64,000 bases of DNA from Helicobacter sp. 13S00477-4 (GCF_002272785.1 NZ_MLAS01000009.1:16554-80553), one strand, 5' to 3'; shown: positions 35,632 through 46,417, counted from the first letter of the stretch. Program-made: numbers and translations. The notes: generated by a model not told the origin, from the sequence alone.

Positions 35632-36875
35632 TGTTGAAAAATATTAGTTTTTATGAGGCTATTCAAATCATACAAGATATGCCTATAGATTCGCTTAGTA
35701 GAGAGAAAATTATTTTTCAGAGTGCTTTAGGTAGGGTATTAGCTGATAATGTTGTTGCCAAAGTAAATATGCCTGTTTTTTGCACTTCAAGTATGGATGG
35801 TTTTGCTTTCAATTACAATGATTTGAAAGTTTTGCAAACAGAAGGTTTGGTTTTAGAGGGGGATAATCCTGCTGGAGAAGAAAAGAATTTTGAAATCAGC
35901 CCAAAATCTACTATCAAGACTTTTACAGGTTCTAAAATGCCAAAAAATAGCGATACTATTTTGCTTGTCGAGTCTGCTATTGTAAAAGACAATAAAGTAT
36001 TTTTAGATCCAAAAGCTAAAATGCCAAAAAAAGGTGATTGGGTCAGGCAAATTGGGGAAAATTATATTAAGGGTGAAATCCTTTTGCAAAAAGGGATTCG
36101 TATTGGTCCATATGAAATAGGACTTTTAGCAGATGCCAATGAAGTATTTGTAGAAGTTTTCAGGAAGCCTAAAGTTGGTATTTTGACAGGAGGAGCAGAG
36201 ATTTTAGAAGTAGGTGAAGTCTCTGAAGGTAAAAATTTTGTTCGTAGTGTGAATAATCATCTTTTGAATGCAATGGTTTATTCAATGGGTGGAGAAGCTA
36301 TCCTTTATCCAATAATGCCAGATGATAGAAAAACTATTGTTGAGATGATGTCTGAAGCTTTTTTAGATTGTGATATTTTACTCACTACAGGTGGGATGAG
36401 TATGGGGGATTATGATTTTACCCAACAAGCTATGGAAGAAATTTGTGAAGTAGTGTTTAAAGGCGTGCGTATGAAGCCGGGTAAACCTGTTGCGTATGGT
36501 ATTTATGATAATAAGATTCAAAAGAGACATTTATTAGCATTGCCTGGATTTCCTAATTCTGCAGCAATTACTTTTTATCTTTTTGGCAGTATTCTTTTTT
36601 CTAAAATGTTTCAAAAGACTTATAAACATCAGTTTTTAAAAGCAACTCTAAGGGATGATATTCTTAGGAATGATTCAAGGGTTGAATTTCGTGTTTGTGA
36701 TGTTGAAATAATTGAAGGCAGATATGAGGTAAGTTTTTCTTCCAAAAAGATATTGCAAAGTTCAGTTATTAATAATTTATGTGGGGATAGTGCACTTGTA
36801 ATTTTGGAAGAAAATGGAAAGAATATTTCAAAAGGCAGTGAAGTTGAAATTTTACTTTTTAAAAATTTTTTTTGA
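35631..36875 (+). CDS. moeA: Molybdopterin molybdenumtransferase
   Basis: 414-residue MoeA inserting molybdenum into adenylated molybdopterin. Segments include CTSSMDGFAFNY, FTGSKMPKNSDTI, and the MoCF domain signature LLTTGGMSMGDYD with later KPGKPVAYG and LPGFPNSAA. Its ATG overlaps the ribA stop by one base. Confidence 0.95.
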   Translation: MLKNISFYEAIQIIQDMPIDSLSREKIIFQSALGRVLADNVVAKVNMPVFCTSSMDGFAFNYNDLKVLQTEGLVLEGDNPAGEEKNFEISPKSTIKTFTGSKMPKNSDTILLVESAIVKDNKVFLDPKAKMPKKGDWVRQIGENYIKGEILLQKGIRIGPYEIGLLADANEVFVEVFRKPKVGILTGGAEILEVGEVSEGKNFVRSVNNHLLNAMVYSMGGEAILYPIMPDDRKTIVEMMSEAFLDCDILLTTGGMSMGDYDFTQQAMEEICEVVFKGVRMKPGKPVAYGIYDNKIQKRHLLALPGFPNSAAITFYLFGSILFSKMFQKTYKHQFLKATLRDDILRNDSRVEFRVCDVEIIEGRYEVSFSSKKILQSSVINNLCGDSALVILEENGKNISKGSEVEILLFKNFF

Positions 36876-36885
36876 GGAGTGAGGT

Positions 36886-37107
36886 ATGGTAATAGTAGAG
36901 TTTATGGGTCCAATCAATGAAAACAAAATAGAACTTGATGTGAAAAATCTTTTTGAATTAAAAATAAAACTTCAAGAAATACCTGCTATTGCCAAGTGGC
37001 TTGATTTAAGTGCAGTGGCTGTGAATGATGTTTTGGTAGAAGATATTGATATGGAACTAAAAAATGGTGATAGAGTTGTGGTATTGCCACCGGTTTGTGG
37101 TGGCTAA
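36886..37107 (+). CDS. moaD: Molybdopterin synthase small subunit
   Basis: 73-residue ubiquitin-like MoaD ending in the required Gly-Gly (LPPVCGG). It carries the thiocarboxylate sulfur for molybdopterin. GAGGAG-type site in the 10-base gap after moeA. Confidence 0.92.
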   Translation: MVIVEFMGPINENKIELDVKNLFELKIKLQEIPAIAKWLDLSAVAVNDVLVEDIDMELKNGDRVVVLPPVCGG

Positions 37108-37109
37108 AA

Positions 37110-37547
37110 ATGCTTGAAATTTATGAAGGACCTTTACCTGTTTTTGAGCTATATAAGCGATGGGAAGGCGAAGCGATAGAAAAAAATTTGGGTGCATTTT
37201 GTTTGTTTGAAGGTATTGTGAGGGAAGAGGGTGATATTGAGGGGCTGAGTTTTGATATTTATGAACCTCTTTTTTTAAAATGGTTTGAAGTTTGGGAACA
37301 AAAGGCTAAGGATCAAAAAGTTTTTTTGAGGATGGCTCACTCAAAAGGAAATGTCGCAAAATTTCAGAGTTCTTATATGGTTGCTCTGATGTCTGCTCAC
37401 AGAAAAGCTGCTTTGAGCTTATATGAGGATTTTATCAATGATTTTAAGCATTCTGCACCTATTTGGAAATATGATATAAAAAATAATGAAAGGATTTATG
37501 CAAAAGATCGTAGTTTTGTTTTGAAGGGTAGTGGGATTTTATCTTAG
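37110..37547 (+). CDS. moaE: Molybdopterin synthase large subunit
   Basis: 145-residue MoaE, catalytic partner of MoaD. Recognisable parts are GAFCLFEGIVREE, FDIYEPL, MAHSKGNV, and IWKYD near the end. The ATG two bases after the moaD stop matches the family start better than the GTG 15 bases upstream. Confidence 0.93.
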   Translation: MLEIYEGPLPVFELYKRWEGEAIEKNLGAFCLFEGIVREEGDIEGLSFDIYEPLFLKWFEVWEQKAKDQKVFLRMAHSKGNVAKFQSSYMVALMSAHRKAALSLYEDFINDFKHSAPIWKYDIKNNERIYAKDRSFVLKGSGILS

Positions 37548-37580
37548 AGGATTTGAATTGATTTGTTTGGAGTGAGTTAA

Positions 37581-38111
37581 ATGGATGTCATAAAAATAGG
37601 GATTGTGGTTACAAGTGATAGGGCTTTTGATGGTGTTTATGAAGATAAATCAGGGATGGCAATTAAAGAGGTTTTGAGTGAATATATTCTAAATTCTTGT
37701 GAATATTTTTATCATCTTATTAAAGATGAACAAGATTTGATTCAATCTGTATTGGTAGGATTGTGTGATGAGGAAAAATGTGATTTGGTTGTAACCACTG
37801 GAGGTACAGGTCCTGCTCTAAGAGATGTAACTCCAGAGGCTACTATAGCAGTATGTGAAAAAATAATGCATGGATTTGGAGAATTGATGCGTCAAAATAG
37901 CCTAAAATATGTCCCTACAGCGATACTTTCAAGGCAAACTGCAGGTATCAGAAAGCAAAGCCTCATCCTTAACCTTCCAGGAAAACCAAAAAGCATTAGA
38001 GAATGTTTAGAGGTTGTTTTTCCTGCGATTCCTTATTGCATTGATCTTATTGGAGGGAGATATATTGTATCTAATGAAAAGAATATTAAGATTTTTAGAC
38101 CCAAATCCTAA
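37581..38111 (+). CDS. mogA: Molybdopterin adenylyltransferase
   Basis: 176-residue MogA which adenylates molybdopterin before MoeA acts. Signature is VTTGGTGPALRDVTPEAT, followed by LPGKPKSIRECL. A 33-base gap separates it from moaE. Confidence 0.94.
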   Translation: MDVIKIGIVVTSDRAFDGVYEDKSGMAIKEVLSEYILNSCEYFYHLIKDEQDLIQSVLVGLCDEEKCDLVVTTGGTGPALRDVTPEATIAVCEKIMHGFGELMRQNSLKYVPTAILSRQTAGIRKQSLILNLPGKPKSIRECLEVVFPAIPYCIDLIGGRYIVSNEKNIKIFRPKS

Positions 38112-38124
38112 GTAAGGAGTATAA

Positions 38125-38604
38125 GTGCCTTTAAGCCATATCAATGATAAAAATCAACCCACAATGGTAAATGTGGGTTTAAAGCCTGAAACAAAAAGGA
38201 TTGCTATTGCTAGTGGTAAAATAAAGATGAGTCCTGAAGCTTATGAAGCGATCATTTATAACAATGTTTATAAGGGTCCTGTTTTACAAACTGCTGTGAT
38301 TGCTGCAATTATGGGTGCAAAAAAGACAAGTGATTTGATACCAATGTGTCATCCATTATTTCTATCAGGTGTAGATATTGAGATTGAAGAGGATGAACAA
38401 AACCATACCTTTACACTTAAATCCATTGTAATGACAGAAGGTAAAACAGGTGTAGAGATGGAAGCATTGATGAGTGTCAGCATAGGACTTTTGACTATTT
38501 ATGATATGGTTAAGGGAATTGATAAGGCGATGATTGTTACTGAAGTATGTTTGGAGCATAAAAGTGGGGGTAAGAGTGGAGATTATCAAAGAACTGAGCT
38601 TTAA
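38125..38604 (+). CDS. moaC: Cyclic pyranopterin monophosphate synthase
   Basis: 159-residue MoaC acting with MoaA in the first step of cofactor synthesis. It starts with GTG after AAGGAG. Segments include [25 protein letters not shown] and [16 protein letters not shown]. MoaA and MoaB are not in the window. Confidence 0.95.
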   Translation: MPLSHINDKNQPTMVNVGLKPETKRIAIASGKIKMSPEAYEAIIYNNVYKGPVLQTAVIAAIMGAKKTSDLIPMCHPLFLSGVDIEIEEDEQNHTFTLKSIVMTEGKTGVEMEALMSVSIGLLTIYDMVKGIDKAMIVTEVCLEHKSGGKSGDYQRTEL

Positions 38605-38650
38605 GTTTTAGTTCTTGATTGATTTTTATCATTTGAAAAATAGGATTAAA

Positions 38651-39262
38651 TTGAGAAAAATAAATTTAGTTATTCTTTTTAGTGGAAATGGTAGCAATAT
38701 GCAAAATATTATCCATAATTTGCATAATAAATATTTTATTAGAGGTGTTTGTGAAAAAGTATGTATTGAAATTGTTGCTTGTATCACTAATAATCCAGAT
38801 GCTTATGGCATATCGCGTTGTAAGGATCTCAACATAAAGTGTGAGGTTTTGTCACATAAAGATTTCAGGGTACGGGAAGATTTTGATAGGGAGTTAACAA
38901 AGCTTATTTTGAGTTATAGTCCTGATTTGACAGTATTAGCAGGATTTATGAGGGTTTTATCTTTGATTTTTACTTCCAAAATTAAAGCTATCAATATACA
39001 TCCTTCCCTTTTGCCTAAATATAAAGGTGCCAATGGAATCAGAGATACTTATGACTCTGGCGATGAGTTTGGTGGAGTGACTGTACATTGGGTGAATGAA
39101 GGTATTGATGATGGAGAAATTATTTTACAAGAGTCTATTTTTAGACTTGAAGCTGAAAGCTTTATATCTTTTGAAACTAGGATACATCAATTAGAATATA
39201 TTCTTTATCCAAAAGCTATTTTGAAAGCATTAGATTTGAGATCGGAGGAGTCGAATGGATAA
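38651..39262 (+). CDS. purN: Phosphoribosylglycinamide formyltransferase
   Basis: 203 residues from the TTG at 38651, preceded by TAGGA; an in-frame TTG at 38615 would add 12 residues with no family match. PurN uses N10-formyl-THF in purine synthesis. Motifs: VILFSGNGSNMQ, AINIHPSLLPKYKG with the catalytic His, and WVNEGIDDGEII. It follows moaC and overlaps the antiporter by 8 bases. Confidence 0.88.
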   Translation: MRKINLVILFSGNGSNMQNIIHNLHNKYFIRGVCEKVCIEIVACITNNPDAYGISRCKDLNIKCEVLSHKDFRVREDFDRELTKLILSYSPDLTVLAGFMRVLSLIFTSKIKAINIHPSLLPKYKGANGIRDTYDSGDEFGGVTVHWVNEGIDDGEIILQESIFRLEAESFISFETRIHQLEYILYPKAILKALDLRSEESNG

Positions 39263-40430
39263 TTTATTTATATTTGCCATTATAGCTATTTTGATCCTTA
39301 TAGCCCCCTATGTGAGTAAGATTACAAGAATTCCTATTGTGGTTGTTGAAATGATATTGGGTGCTTTAGCGTATTATTTTGGGATTTTCAAGCATTCAGA
39401 AGGTTTCAATATTGTTGCAGAAGTTGGTTTTTTATTTTTAATGTTTTTATGTGGTATGGAAGTTGATTTGCGTGGATTTCGCCAACTTGGTAAAACTTTT
39501 TTAAAGAGGGCAGGTGTTTATTTTACTGTATTATATGTCATAGCCACTTTAATGGTATTGCTTTTGAGGTTACCACCTATTTATATTGCAGCTTTTCCAG
39601 TGATGAGTTTGGGGATGATTATGGCTTTGATTAAAGATTATGGAAAAAATACCCCTTGGCTTGATTTAGCATTAAAAATTGGCATTATTGGAGAACTTGT
39701 AAGCATAGCAGTTTTAGTTATTATTAACGGTTCTTATTCTTATGGGTTGACGATTGATCTTTATAAAACTTTAGCTGTTTTATTACTTTTTTTGCTTGTA
39801 ATTATTGGATTGTTTCAAATAGGCAAAATAATGTTTTGGTGGTTCCCAAGTCTAAAGCTTTTTATCATGCCTTATAATGATGAAAATAATCAAGATATTC
39901 GTTTCAGTATAATGTTATTTTTTGGACTTATTGTTGTTGTGATGTGGCTTGGACTTGAGATTGTGCTTGGTGCATTTCTCGCAGGCATGATTGTGGCAAC
40001 CTTTTTCCCTTATAAACATGAATTGGTTCATAAGCTTAATGATATTGGTTTTGGTTTTTTTGTGCCATTATTTTTTATTCATGTGGGTTCTACTTTAGAT
40101 CTGTCTTTGATTATCCATACCCCAAGTTTATTATTACAAGGGATGCTGATAGTGATAGGAATGATTTCTTTACGTCTGCTTTCAGCCACGATTGCTTTTA
40201 AAAGTTATTTTAAAAGTGCAAAAAATACGGTTTTGTTTGCATTGAGCGATTCTATGCCATTGACATTTTTGGTCGCTACAGCTACTTTAGGTTTGCAATT
40301 AAATGCAATGGATCAGAATACTTATTATTCATTTTTATTGGCAGCGATTTTTGAAGGGATTGTTTTTACTATATTGATTAAAATAGTTTATATTTTTTGG
40401 AAACCATCTAGTAAAAAAAATCAAAGATAA
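39255..40430 (+). CDS. Monovalent cation:proton antiporter (CPA2, KefB-like)
   Basis: 391-residue Na+/H+ exchanger-domain protein with about 12 helices (FLFLMFLCGMEVDL, LGAFLAGMIVATFFP, FFVPLFFIHVGSTLDLS). It lacks the C-terminal TrkA-N domain of full KefB/KefC, and is therefore ion exchange without the nucleotide-regulated domain. H. pylori has a KefB-like protein (HP0471). Ion specificity is unknown. Confidence 0.85.
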   Translation: MDNLFIFAIIAILILIAPYVSKITRIPIVVVEMILGALAYYFGIFKHSEGFNIVAEVGFLFLMFLCGMEVDLRGFRQLGKTFLKRAGVYFTVLYVIATLMVLLLRLPPIYIAAFPVMSLGMIMALIKDYGKNTPWLDLALKIGIIGELVSIAVLVIINGSYSYGLTIDLYKTLAVLLLFLLVIIGLFQIGKIMFWWFPSLKLFIMPYNDENNQDIRFSIMLFFGLIVVVMWLGLEIVLGAFLAGMIVATFFPYKHELVHKLNDIGFGFFVPLFFIHVGSTLDLSLIIHTPSLLLQGMLIVIGMISLRLLSATIAFKSYFKSAKNTVLFALSDSMPLTFLVATATLGLQLNAMDQNTYYSFLLAAIFEGIVFTILIKIVYIFWKPSSKKNQR

Positions 40431-40434
40431 AAAA

Positions 40435-41109
40435 TCATCTTTTTTCAATATCAATATTAAAGAGATGAGCCTCATCCCCAATTTGGATTTTGAGGGTAAT
40501 TTTACCTGCTTTGATGTGTTTTGGACTGATGGCTACAAAACCACCTTTTGCCTTTCCTTCAATACTTAGTGTTGTTTTTCTTAGATAGTTTGCTCCCATT
40601 ATTTTTCGTGCTTGACGTTGTTCTTGTAGCATTTGTTGGGTTTGTGCGTCATTGATAATGAAAGGATTGAAAAGCATATTGTAGGCTAAAAATCCTCCAC
40701 GTCCAAAATAAAATATAGGTGTTATGACATTTGTATTGACCGCAACAGTTGGTGTTGGAATACTAAAATCTTGTAAAATATTTGTAAAATCAAAATTGGA
40801 ATCCAAAACTTCTCTGTAATTTAAAACTTTTAATTTTGTTCCATTTTGCATTGCTATTACATCATCTGTATCTAATATAATATTTGCACCTTGAGTGATT
40901 TGTGTCCCAATATAGATAACTAAAGGAGGGTTATTTAAACCGCCTAATTTTTTTTGGGAAACTTCAATTTGAACTTTTGAATGAGCTTTTTCAGAATTAA
41001 GGATTTCAACACCTTTATCATAACGGACAATATTTTCAGGGATTACTCTATAGCTAGCACAAGAAGCAAAAAATAGAGCTAGTGGAATAAATAAGCTTGT
41101 TTTTATCAC
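40435..41109 (-). CDS. Putative lipoprotein, unknown function
   Basis: 224-residue protein with a lipoprotein signal: a charged start, hydrophobic core and lipobox FASC with the cysteine at about 17. The mature part is rich in beta-strand-like segments and I do not recognise a family. It lies convergent with the antiporter gene and about 100 bases from the small gene at 41213. Confidence 0.72.
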   Translation of the reverse strand: MIKTSLFIPLALFFASCASYRVIPENIVRYDKGVEILNSEKAHSKVQIEVSQKKLGGLNNPPLVIYIGTQITQGANIILDTDDVIAMQNGTKLKVLNYREVLDSNFDFTNILQDFSIPTPTVAVNTNVITPIFYFGRGGFLAYNMLFNPFIINDAQTQQMLQEQRQARKIMGANYLRKTTLSIEGKAKGGFVAISPKHIKAGKITLKIQIGDEAHLFNIDIEKR

Positions 41110-41212
41110 AATAAACTCCTTAATTTTAGTAATTAGAATTAATTTTATAGATTTTTTATTAGCAAAAATTTATAGGAGTAATCATTTTATCATTTATTTT
41201 CATTAGATTTTG

Positions 41213-41446
41213 TTATCTTTGGAATAAAAAACTTTTCTTGATTTTTAATTGTTCAATAACTTCAATTATTTCTTTTTGACCATATGGAGTATTTTCATCA
41301 ATATTGTCCAATTCTTCTAGGTATACATCAATAGCTTTTTCGATATTCTGTGGTGATACACCAGCAAAATGTAATGCTACCCCAAGCATATCAATGATTT
41401 CTACAGCCAGCTCTTCAAATTCAATTTTGTCAGATTTTTGATTCAT
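41213..41446 (-). CDS. Small conserved hypothetical protein
   Basis: 77-residue acidic, probably helical protein (EFEELAVEIIDMLGVALHF). No motif recognised. It overlaps the DHH gene stop by 4 bases, so is translationally coupled to it. Confidence 0.7.
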   Translation of the reverse strand: MNQKSDKIEFEELAVEIIDMLGVALHFAGVSPQNIEKAIDVYLEELDNIDENTPYGQKEIIEVIEQLKIKKSFLFQR

Positions 41447-42507
41447 TGTCCTAGCCTTTGATTTGGATTTTGAAGGATCTGTTCAATTTGATTTTTGATA
41501 TCCTCATATAAAAAGCTTTCTCTGAAGCCATCAATTTTCCCTCCAGAAGCATTTTTATGCCCCCCTCCATTAAAAAACTCTTTACTCATTAAGCTCACAT
41601 CGCATTTTCCATTTGCCCTAAGGCTTACATTTCCTCTAGGATTGACATCAATATAAAAATCAAAATCTGGATTTTTGTTCAAAAAAAGATTTGCAAGGAC
41701 ACTAATGCCACCCATCGAGTAACTTAAAAATCCTTTTTTATCTCCATAAAAGATACTGCATTTGTCTTTTTTTTTCGATAATAACTCTACTTGAGCATAA
41801 GAGGCAATATTGTCCATCGTTTGTTTTTTGGGATTTCCACCAAGTGCTATTTTTTTGAGTTTAAAAACTTCATTATCAAATTCAACTTCAGAATTTTCAA
41901 TAAATAAATAATCTTTTGTTCTTTTGAGTAAATTTAATTTGTATATTCTGTGTTCATCATCAAACATAAAACGATTGAGTTCATTTGAACTCGCAATCAT
42001 ACTCATTGCTACTTTGCCAAATTCAAAACCAAATCCATCTTCTTTCCAAATATCAACAGAGTTTATCATATCAGTCATTGGCGTAAGCCATTGTTCATCT
42101 TTTGGATTTAAAAAGGGGTACTTTTTTTTGAAAGTTTCATATGTGATTTTTGTGGCACAACGTGTTGTATCTAAATAATACCAATGATAAATTTTAGCAG
42201 ATTCTTCTCCGCTGATATGGTGATCTAAGAGACTTATTTCAATATTTTTTCCATTCAGTCGGAATTCATCGACTCTTTCTTGCAAATATTTACATTCTGA
42301 AATAGAAAGATTGAGATCGGTGATTAAGATAAGAAATTTATCAGTGAGAGTGTTTGTATTTAGGTGATTTAAGATAGCATTGATTCTCGCTAAGACTTCT
42401 TTGCCATAATTAGCATTATAAAAATGAATTTTTTCAAAAAAATGTTTTGATACAAGTTGGCAACCATAACCATCTAGATCAATATGAGACAAATGATAAA
42501 CTTGCAT
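41443..42507 (-). CDS. DHH-family phosphoesterase
   Basis: 354-residue DHH/DHHA1 protein. The metal-binding motifs are HIDLDGYGC at residues 8-16, DLNLS, and SLLDHHISGE, with the C-terminal DHHA1 signature NGGGHKNASGG. The neighbouring flhA and the order match HP1042, which is described as a 3'-5' oligoribonuclease-like phosphodiesterase. The start is just after flhA on the same strand (1-base gap). Confidence 0.9.
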   Translation of the reverse strand: MQVYHLSHIDLDGYGCQLVSKHFFEKIHFYNANYGKEVLARINAILNHLNTNTLTDKFLILITDLNLSISECKYLQERVDEFRLNGKNIEISLLDHHISGEESAKIYHWYYLDTTRCATKITYETFKKKYPFLNPKDEQWLTPMTDMINSVDIWKEDGFGFEFGKVAMSMIASSNELNRFMFDDEHRIYKLNLLKRTKDYLFIENSEVEFDNEVFKLKKIALGGNPKKQTMDNIASYAQVELLSKKKDKCSIFYGDKKGFLSYSMGGISVLANLFLNKNPDFDFYIDVNPRGNVSLRANGKCDVSLMSKEFFNGGGHKNASGGKIDGFRESFLYEDIKNQIEQILQNPNQRLGQ

Positions 42508-42508
42508 T

Positions 42509-44728
42509 TTATTCCTTAAAATTAATATTGATATTGCCTAAAACTTCATATTTTGCATTTGTGTCAAGTTCAGCATGGCTTAGGACAATCAGATCAATTT
42601 TAAATTGTTCAATTTTATTAGCAAGCACTCTCCTGAGTTCTGGATCAACGATAAGGATTACAGGTGCTATACCTTTTTGGAGTACTTTCATTGATTCTTC
42701 GCTGAGGGCTTCAATAAATTTTTGCATATCATTTGCATTTAAAAGCAATGCTTTTCCTGAAGGTTGCTCCTTTAATTTTCCCAGAAGATATTGTTCTGTA
42801 TTGTTTGAAAGGGTTAGTAGCTTGAGGGTTCCATCTTCAGATTTAAAGATATTGGTAATGACTCGTGCAAGTTTTGAGCGAACTTGTTCAGTGATGATGG
42901 CAATATCATTTTGCACTAAAGGTGCAATATCAGTAATGCTCTCAAGGATAGTAAGCATATCCCTAATAGGAATTTTCTCATGAAGTAGTTCTTGTAGAAC
43001 TGAACGAATTACGCCAGTAGGGATTTTTTTGGCTTCTTCAATTATGGCAGGATAGTCTTGAGCAAGCCTATCCATTAGAGATTTTACTTCATCTTTAGTG
43101 ATGAATTCTTCAGCATAATTCTTAACAAGTTCACTCATATGAGTCGCAATTACAGTTGATGGGTCAATAATGGTATAACCTTGAATAATTGCCTCTTCTT
43201 TGTCTTTTGGTTCTATCCATAAAGCATCCATTCCAAAAGCAGGTTCTTTTGTTGGAATACCTTCAATTTCTTTGCCTACAAAACCTGTATTCATAGCAAG
43301 GAATTTATCAGGCATTACACTTCCTTCGCCGATAGTAATGCCTTTTAATTTGATTTCATATTGAGTTGGAGGGAGTTGTAGGTTATCCCGGATACGTATT
43401 TGAGGCATTAAGAAACCATAATCAGCAGCAATTTTTTTTCTGATTCCTCTGACACGTTCTAATAAATCTCCACCTTGTTTCACATCAGCAAGTCCAATGA
43501 GCTGATAGCCCAAAGCAAGCTCTAAAATTTCAATTTTCAAGACTTCATCAATAGATTTTTCTTCTTCTTTTTTTATTTCCTCAGGTGTTTTTTGTGATTT
43601 TGTTGGTGGAGTGTGTGGGTCAGTATTAGGATTTTTGGTTTCTTCAATATCGCTAGAAAGATTAATATCCATTTTTTTTCCCAGCCATTTTTCGAATATT
43701 GAAAATAGATTTTTTTTATCTCCTCTTGAGATGAGCCAAGCAATAAATAAAAATAAACATCCTACAAAAGCAAGTGAAAAAGTAGGGAGTCCAGGAACAG
43801 TTGCAAATAAAACCAAAATAGAACCCACAATAATGAGCGTTTTACTTTTATTGGTAAGCTGAGTGATAAGTTTGGAGGCAAAATTTTCTTCTTCACCTTG
43901 CGTTGTTCTTGTAGCTACAATGCCTGTGGCGGTTGCTATAATAAGGGCAGGAATTTGACCTACAAGTCCATCACCAATCGTAAGGATTGTAAAAGTAGAG
44001 GCACTATAAGCTATGGTCATATCTTTTTGAAATACTCCTACTAAAAATCCACCAATGATATTGATGAGTGTGATAATGATAGAAGCAATAGCATCTCCTT
44101 TTACAAACTTGCTAGCACCATCCATTGCACCATAAAAATCAGCTTCTTGAGTTAAGGCTGAGCGACGTTTTTTGGCTTCTTCATTGTCTATCAAACCAGA
44201 ATTCAAATCAGCATCAATTGCCATTTGTTTTCCAGGCATTGCATCAAGGGCAAATCTTGCTCTGACTTCTGTAACTCTCGTAGAACCGTTCGTAACGACT
44301 AATAGATTCACAAGTACAAGGATTGTGAAAATAATTGTCCCTATGACATAATTCCCACCCACTGTAAATTCTCCAAATGAGGCAATGATATCACTCACGC
44401 TAGATGGACCTCTGTAGCCTTCAGTTAGTATCATCCTTGTTGTTGCTACATTGAGTGCTAATCGATATAGTGTTACGATCAGCAATAGTGTTGGGAATGC
44501 TGAAAAATCAGTTGGTTTAGTAATATAGAGTCCAATGAGGATAATCAGTACAGAAAGAGCAATGGAAATAATGAGTAAAAAATCAAGTATAAAGGGTGGT
44601 AAAGGGACTATGATAATTGCCAAAATTGCAATCACAAAAACAACGACAGCTAAATCTTTTGATTCTGTCAAATAGCGGAAAAAGGGTATGATTTTTTTTA
44701 CAACATTTTTTTGTTTTTCAGAAGCCAC
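42509..44728 (-). CDS. flhA: Flagellar biosynthesis protein FlhA
   Basis: 739-residue flagellar type III export gate. Eight N-terminal membrane helices (about 20-335) include the FHIPEP-type region ([19 protein letters not shown]), followed by a linker and a large cytoplasmic domain (about 385-739) that docks export chaperones. GTG start in AAGTAAGTG; the family in Helicobacter has similar length. In H. pylori flhA also affects the transcription of flagellar genes. Confidence 0.96.
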   Translation of the reverse strand: MASEKQKNVVKKIIPFFRYLTESKDLAVVVFVIAILAIIIVPLPPFILDFLLIISIALSVLIILIGLYITKPTDFSAFPTLLLIVTLYRLALNVATTRMILTEGYRGPSSVSDIIASFGEFTVGGNYVIGTIIFTILVLVNLLVVTNGSTRVTEVRARFALDAMPGKQMAIDADLNSGLIDNEEAKKRRSALTQEADFYGAMDGASKFVKGDAIASIIITLINIIGGFLVGVFQKDMTIAYSASTFTILTIGDGLVGQIPALIIATATGIVATRTTQGEEENFASKLITQLTNKSKTLIIVGSILVLFATVPGLPTFSLAFVGCLFLFIAWLISRGDKKNLFSIFEKWLGKKMDINLSSDIEETKNPNTDPHTPPTKSQKTPEEIKKEEEKSIDEVLKIEILELALGYQLIGLADVKQGGDLLERVRGIRKKIAADYGFLMPQIRIRDNLQLPPTQYEIKLKGITIGEGSVMPDKFLAMNTGFVGKEIEGIPTKEPAFGMDALWIEPKDKEEAIIQGYTIIDPSTVIATHMSELVKNYAEEFITKDEVKSLMDRLAQDYPAIIEEAKKIPTGVIRSVLQELLHEKIPIRDMLTILESITDIAPLVQNDIAIITEQVRSKLARVITNIFKSEDGTLKLLTLSNNTEQYLLGKLKEQPSGKALLLNANDMQKFIEALSEESMKVLQKGIAPVILIVDPELRRVLANKIEQFKIDLIVLSHAELDTNAKYEVLGNININFKE

Positions 44729-44776
44729 TTACTTCAAACCCTTTCTTAGATTGTGTAGATTTTTTAGAATTCTACA

Positions 44777-44813
44777 TTTTTTAATGTAAAATTTTGCTTT
44801 TTTAATGTAAAAT
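44777..44813. repeat. Two 16-bp direct repeats, 21 bp apart
   Basis: TTTTTTAATGTAAAAT occurs at 44777-44792 and at 44798-44813, in the divergent region between flhA and rpsO. Each copy contains an extended -10-like TGTAAAAT. Confidence 0.8.
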
Positions 44814-44874
44814 CCTTGAGTTTTTTGAATAAAATGACAATTTGATTAATAATATACCTTACAGGAGGTCATTA

Positions 44875-45147
44875 ATGGCTTTAGATACGGCGAAAAAACA
44901 GAGTATTATCACAAAGTTTTCTAGGAATGAGAAAGATACAGGTTCTTGTGAAGTTCAAATTGGACTACTTAGTGAGAGGATTTCAGGATTGACACAGCAT
45001 TTGAAGGATAATCCAAAAGATCATTCTAGTCGACTTGGACTTTTGAGGCTTGTAGGTCAAAGAAAACATTTACTCAAATACCTCAAACGAACGCAATATG
45101 AAAGATATGCCAAATTAATAGCAGAGTTAGGGATAAAAGATAGATAA
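44875..45147 (+). CDS. rpsO: 30S ribosomal protein S15
   Basis: 90-residue S15, normal length, with [27 protein letters not shown] and the core [21 protein letters not shown]. The ATG at 44875 follows AGGAGG and is chosen over a longer frame 11 codons upstream. rpsO next to flhA and waaL follows H. pylori gene order. Confidence 0.97.
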   Translation: MALDTAKKQSIITKFSRNEKDTGSCEVQIGLLSERISGLTQHLKDNPKDHSSRLGLLRLVGQRKHLLKYLKRTQYERYAKLIAELGIKDR

Positions 45148-45184
45148 TTTTAATATCAATCACAAATCCTGTTATAAAATAGCA

Positions 45185-46417
45185 ATGTTTTTCACCCTCT
45201 TATGTTGGGGGTTTTTTATTTTTTCTTCAATCCGTCCATCTCCTCAAATTTTTTCTATTATATTTTTGATTTCATTGGTTGTATATTGGTTTTTTACAAG
45301 GTCTTTTTCTTATATACCCAATCAAGTCAAGTTTATTATTTATTCATTTTTAAGTGTTTTTTTAACTGTTATCCCAAATTTATTTTTTAATAATGGTTTT
45401 TCTTATGACCATTTTAGAAGCTTCAATACCCCACTTAGTTATGTTATCGGAGCTATAACATTGATGCTAATGGTAGGATTGCGTGTTTATTTGAAAATAA
45501 AGCCAGTTTTTTATGTGATTTGTTTGAGTGCCTATATTGGAGGTATTATTGCCATTATCCAGAAACTTATTTTTGGTATGGATAGGATTGAGGGATTTTC
45601 TGGTATTTTTGAGTTTGCAAATGTCAATGCAGTGATAGGATTGTGTATTTTTTCTTATTTTTTTAGTGAAAAAAGCAATATGAAAGAAAAAATATTTTTT
45701 GCTATAGGATTTATTTTTGTTATTCTAGCACTTATTTTTAGTGGTTCTAGAGGTATCAGTATAGCTTTTGCTTGTGGGTGTATTAGTATATTTGTATTTT
45801 ATTTGGTTTATGAATATAAAAGGTGGGTTTCTTTACTCAAATGGTTCATAATACTATTTTTTGTTGGTTTGATGCTCATGGGTATTTTTCCTCAAGTTAA
45901 AGAATCTTTGCTCCGATACAATGAAGCAAAAACTGATATAGAGCAGTATCAAAAAAATTATTATGATACAAGTTTAGGGCTTCGTTTTAAAATGTGGCAT
46001 GAAGCTTGGGAAGCTTTTAAGATTTCGCCAATCATAGGTTTGAATCCTAAAAGTTTATGTGAATATGTTAAATATAAAAATACCCAAGAATATTCAAGGA
46101 ATGATTGTTATCAAAGGTTACATAGTGAATTCCTAAATACTTTGGCTCGTAAGGGTATTTTAGGACTTTTAGCTTTGTTATCTGTTTGGGTGAGTATAGC
46201 AGTTTTATTTTTCAAACAAATGCGATTTTGTGGATTCAAAAGGATGCTTGGAATTTCTATGTTTGGTGTGTTGATACTTTATATCATAAATGGGGTTGGC
46301 GATGAGCCAATGACTTCTCTTATGAATGGAAATTTCTTTATCTTGTTAGTAATAATATTTATTTCTATGCTTTATGGATTGGATAAAGATAAGGATTTTG
46401 TAAAAATACTTCAATAG
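45185..46417 (+). CDS. waaL: O-antigen ligase (WaaL)
   Basis: 410-residue membrane protein with about 12 helices and the large periplasmic loop typical of the Wzy_C/WaaL fold (RYNEAKTDIEQYQKNYYDTSLGLRFKMWHEA, quoted in two joined family parts, then HSEFLNTLARKGILGLL). WaaL joins undecaprenyl-linked O-antigen to lipid A core. HP1039, next to rpsO in H. pylori, is the proven ligase. No strong ribosome site is visible at the ATG used. Confidence 0.88.
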   Translation: MFFTLLCWGFFIFSSIRPSPQIFSIIFLISLVVYWFFTRSFSYIPNQVKFIIYSFLSVFLTVIPNLFFNNGFSYDHFRSFNTPLSYVIGAITLMLMVGLRVYLKIKPVFYVICLSAYIGGIIAIIQKLIFGMDRIEGFSGIFEFANVNAVIGLCIFSYFFSEKSNMKEKIFFAIGFIFVILALIFSGSRGISIAFACGCISIFVFYLVYEYKRWVSLLKWFIILFFVGLMLMGIFPQVKESLLRYNEAKTDIEQYQKNYYDTSLGLRFKMWHEAWEAFKISPIIGLNPKSLCEYVKYKNTQEYSRNDCYQRLHSEFLNTLARKGILGLLALLSVWVSIAVLFFKQMRFCGFKRMLGISMFGVLILYIINGVGDEPMTSLMNGNFFILLVIIFISMLYGLDKDKDFVKILQ

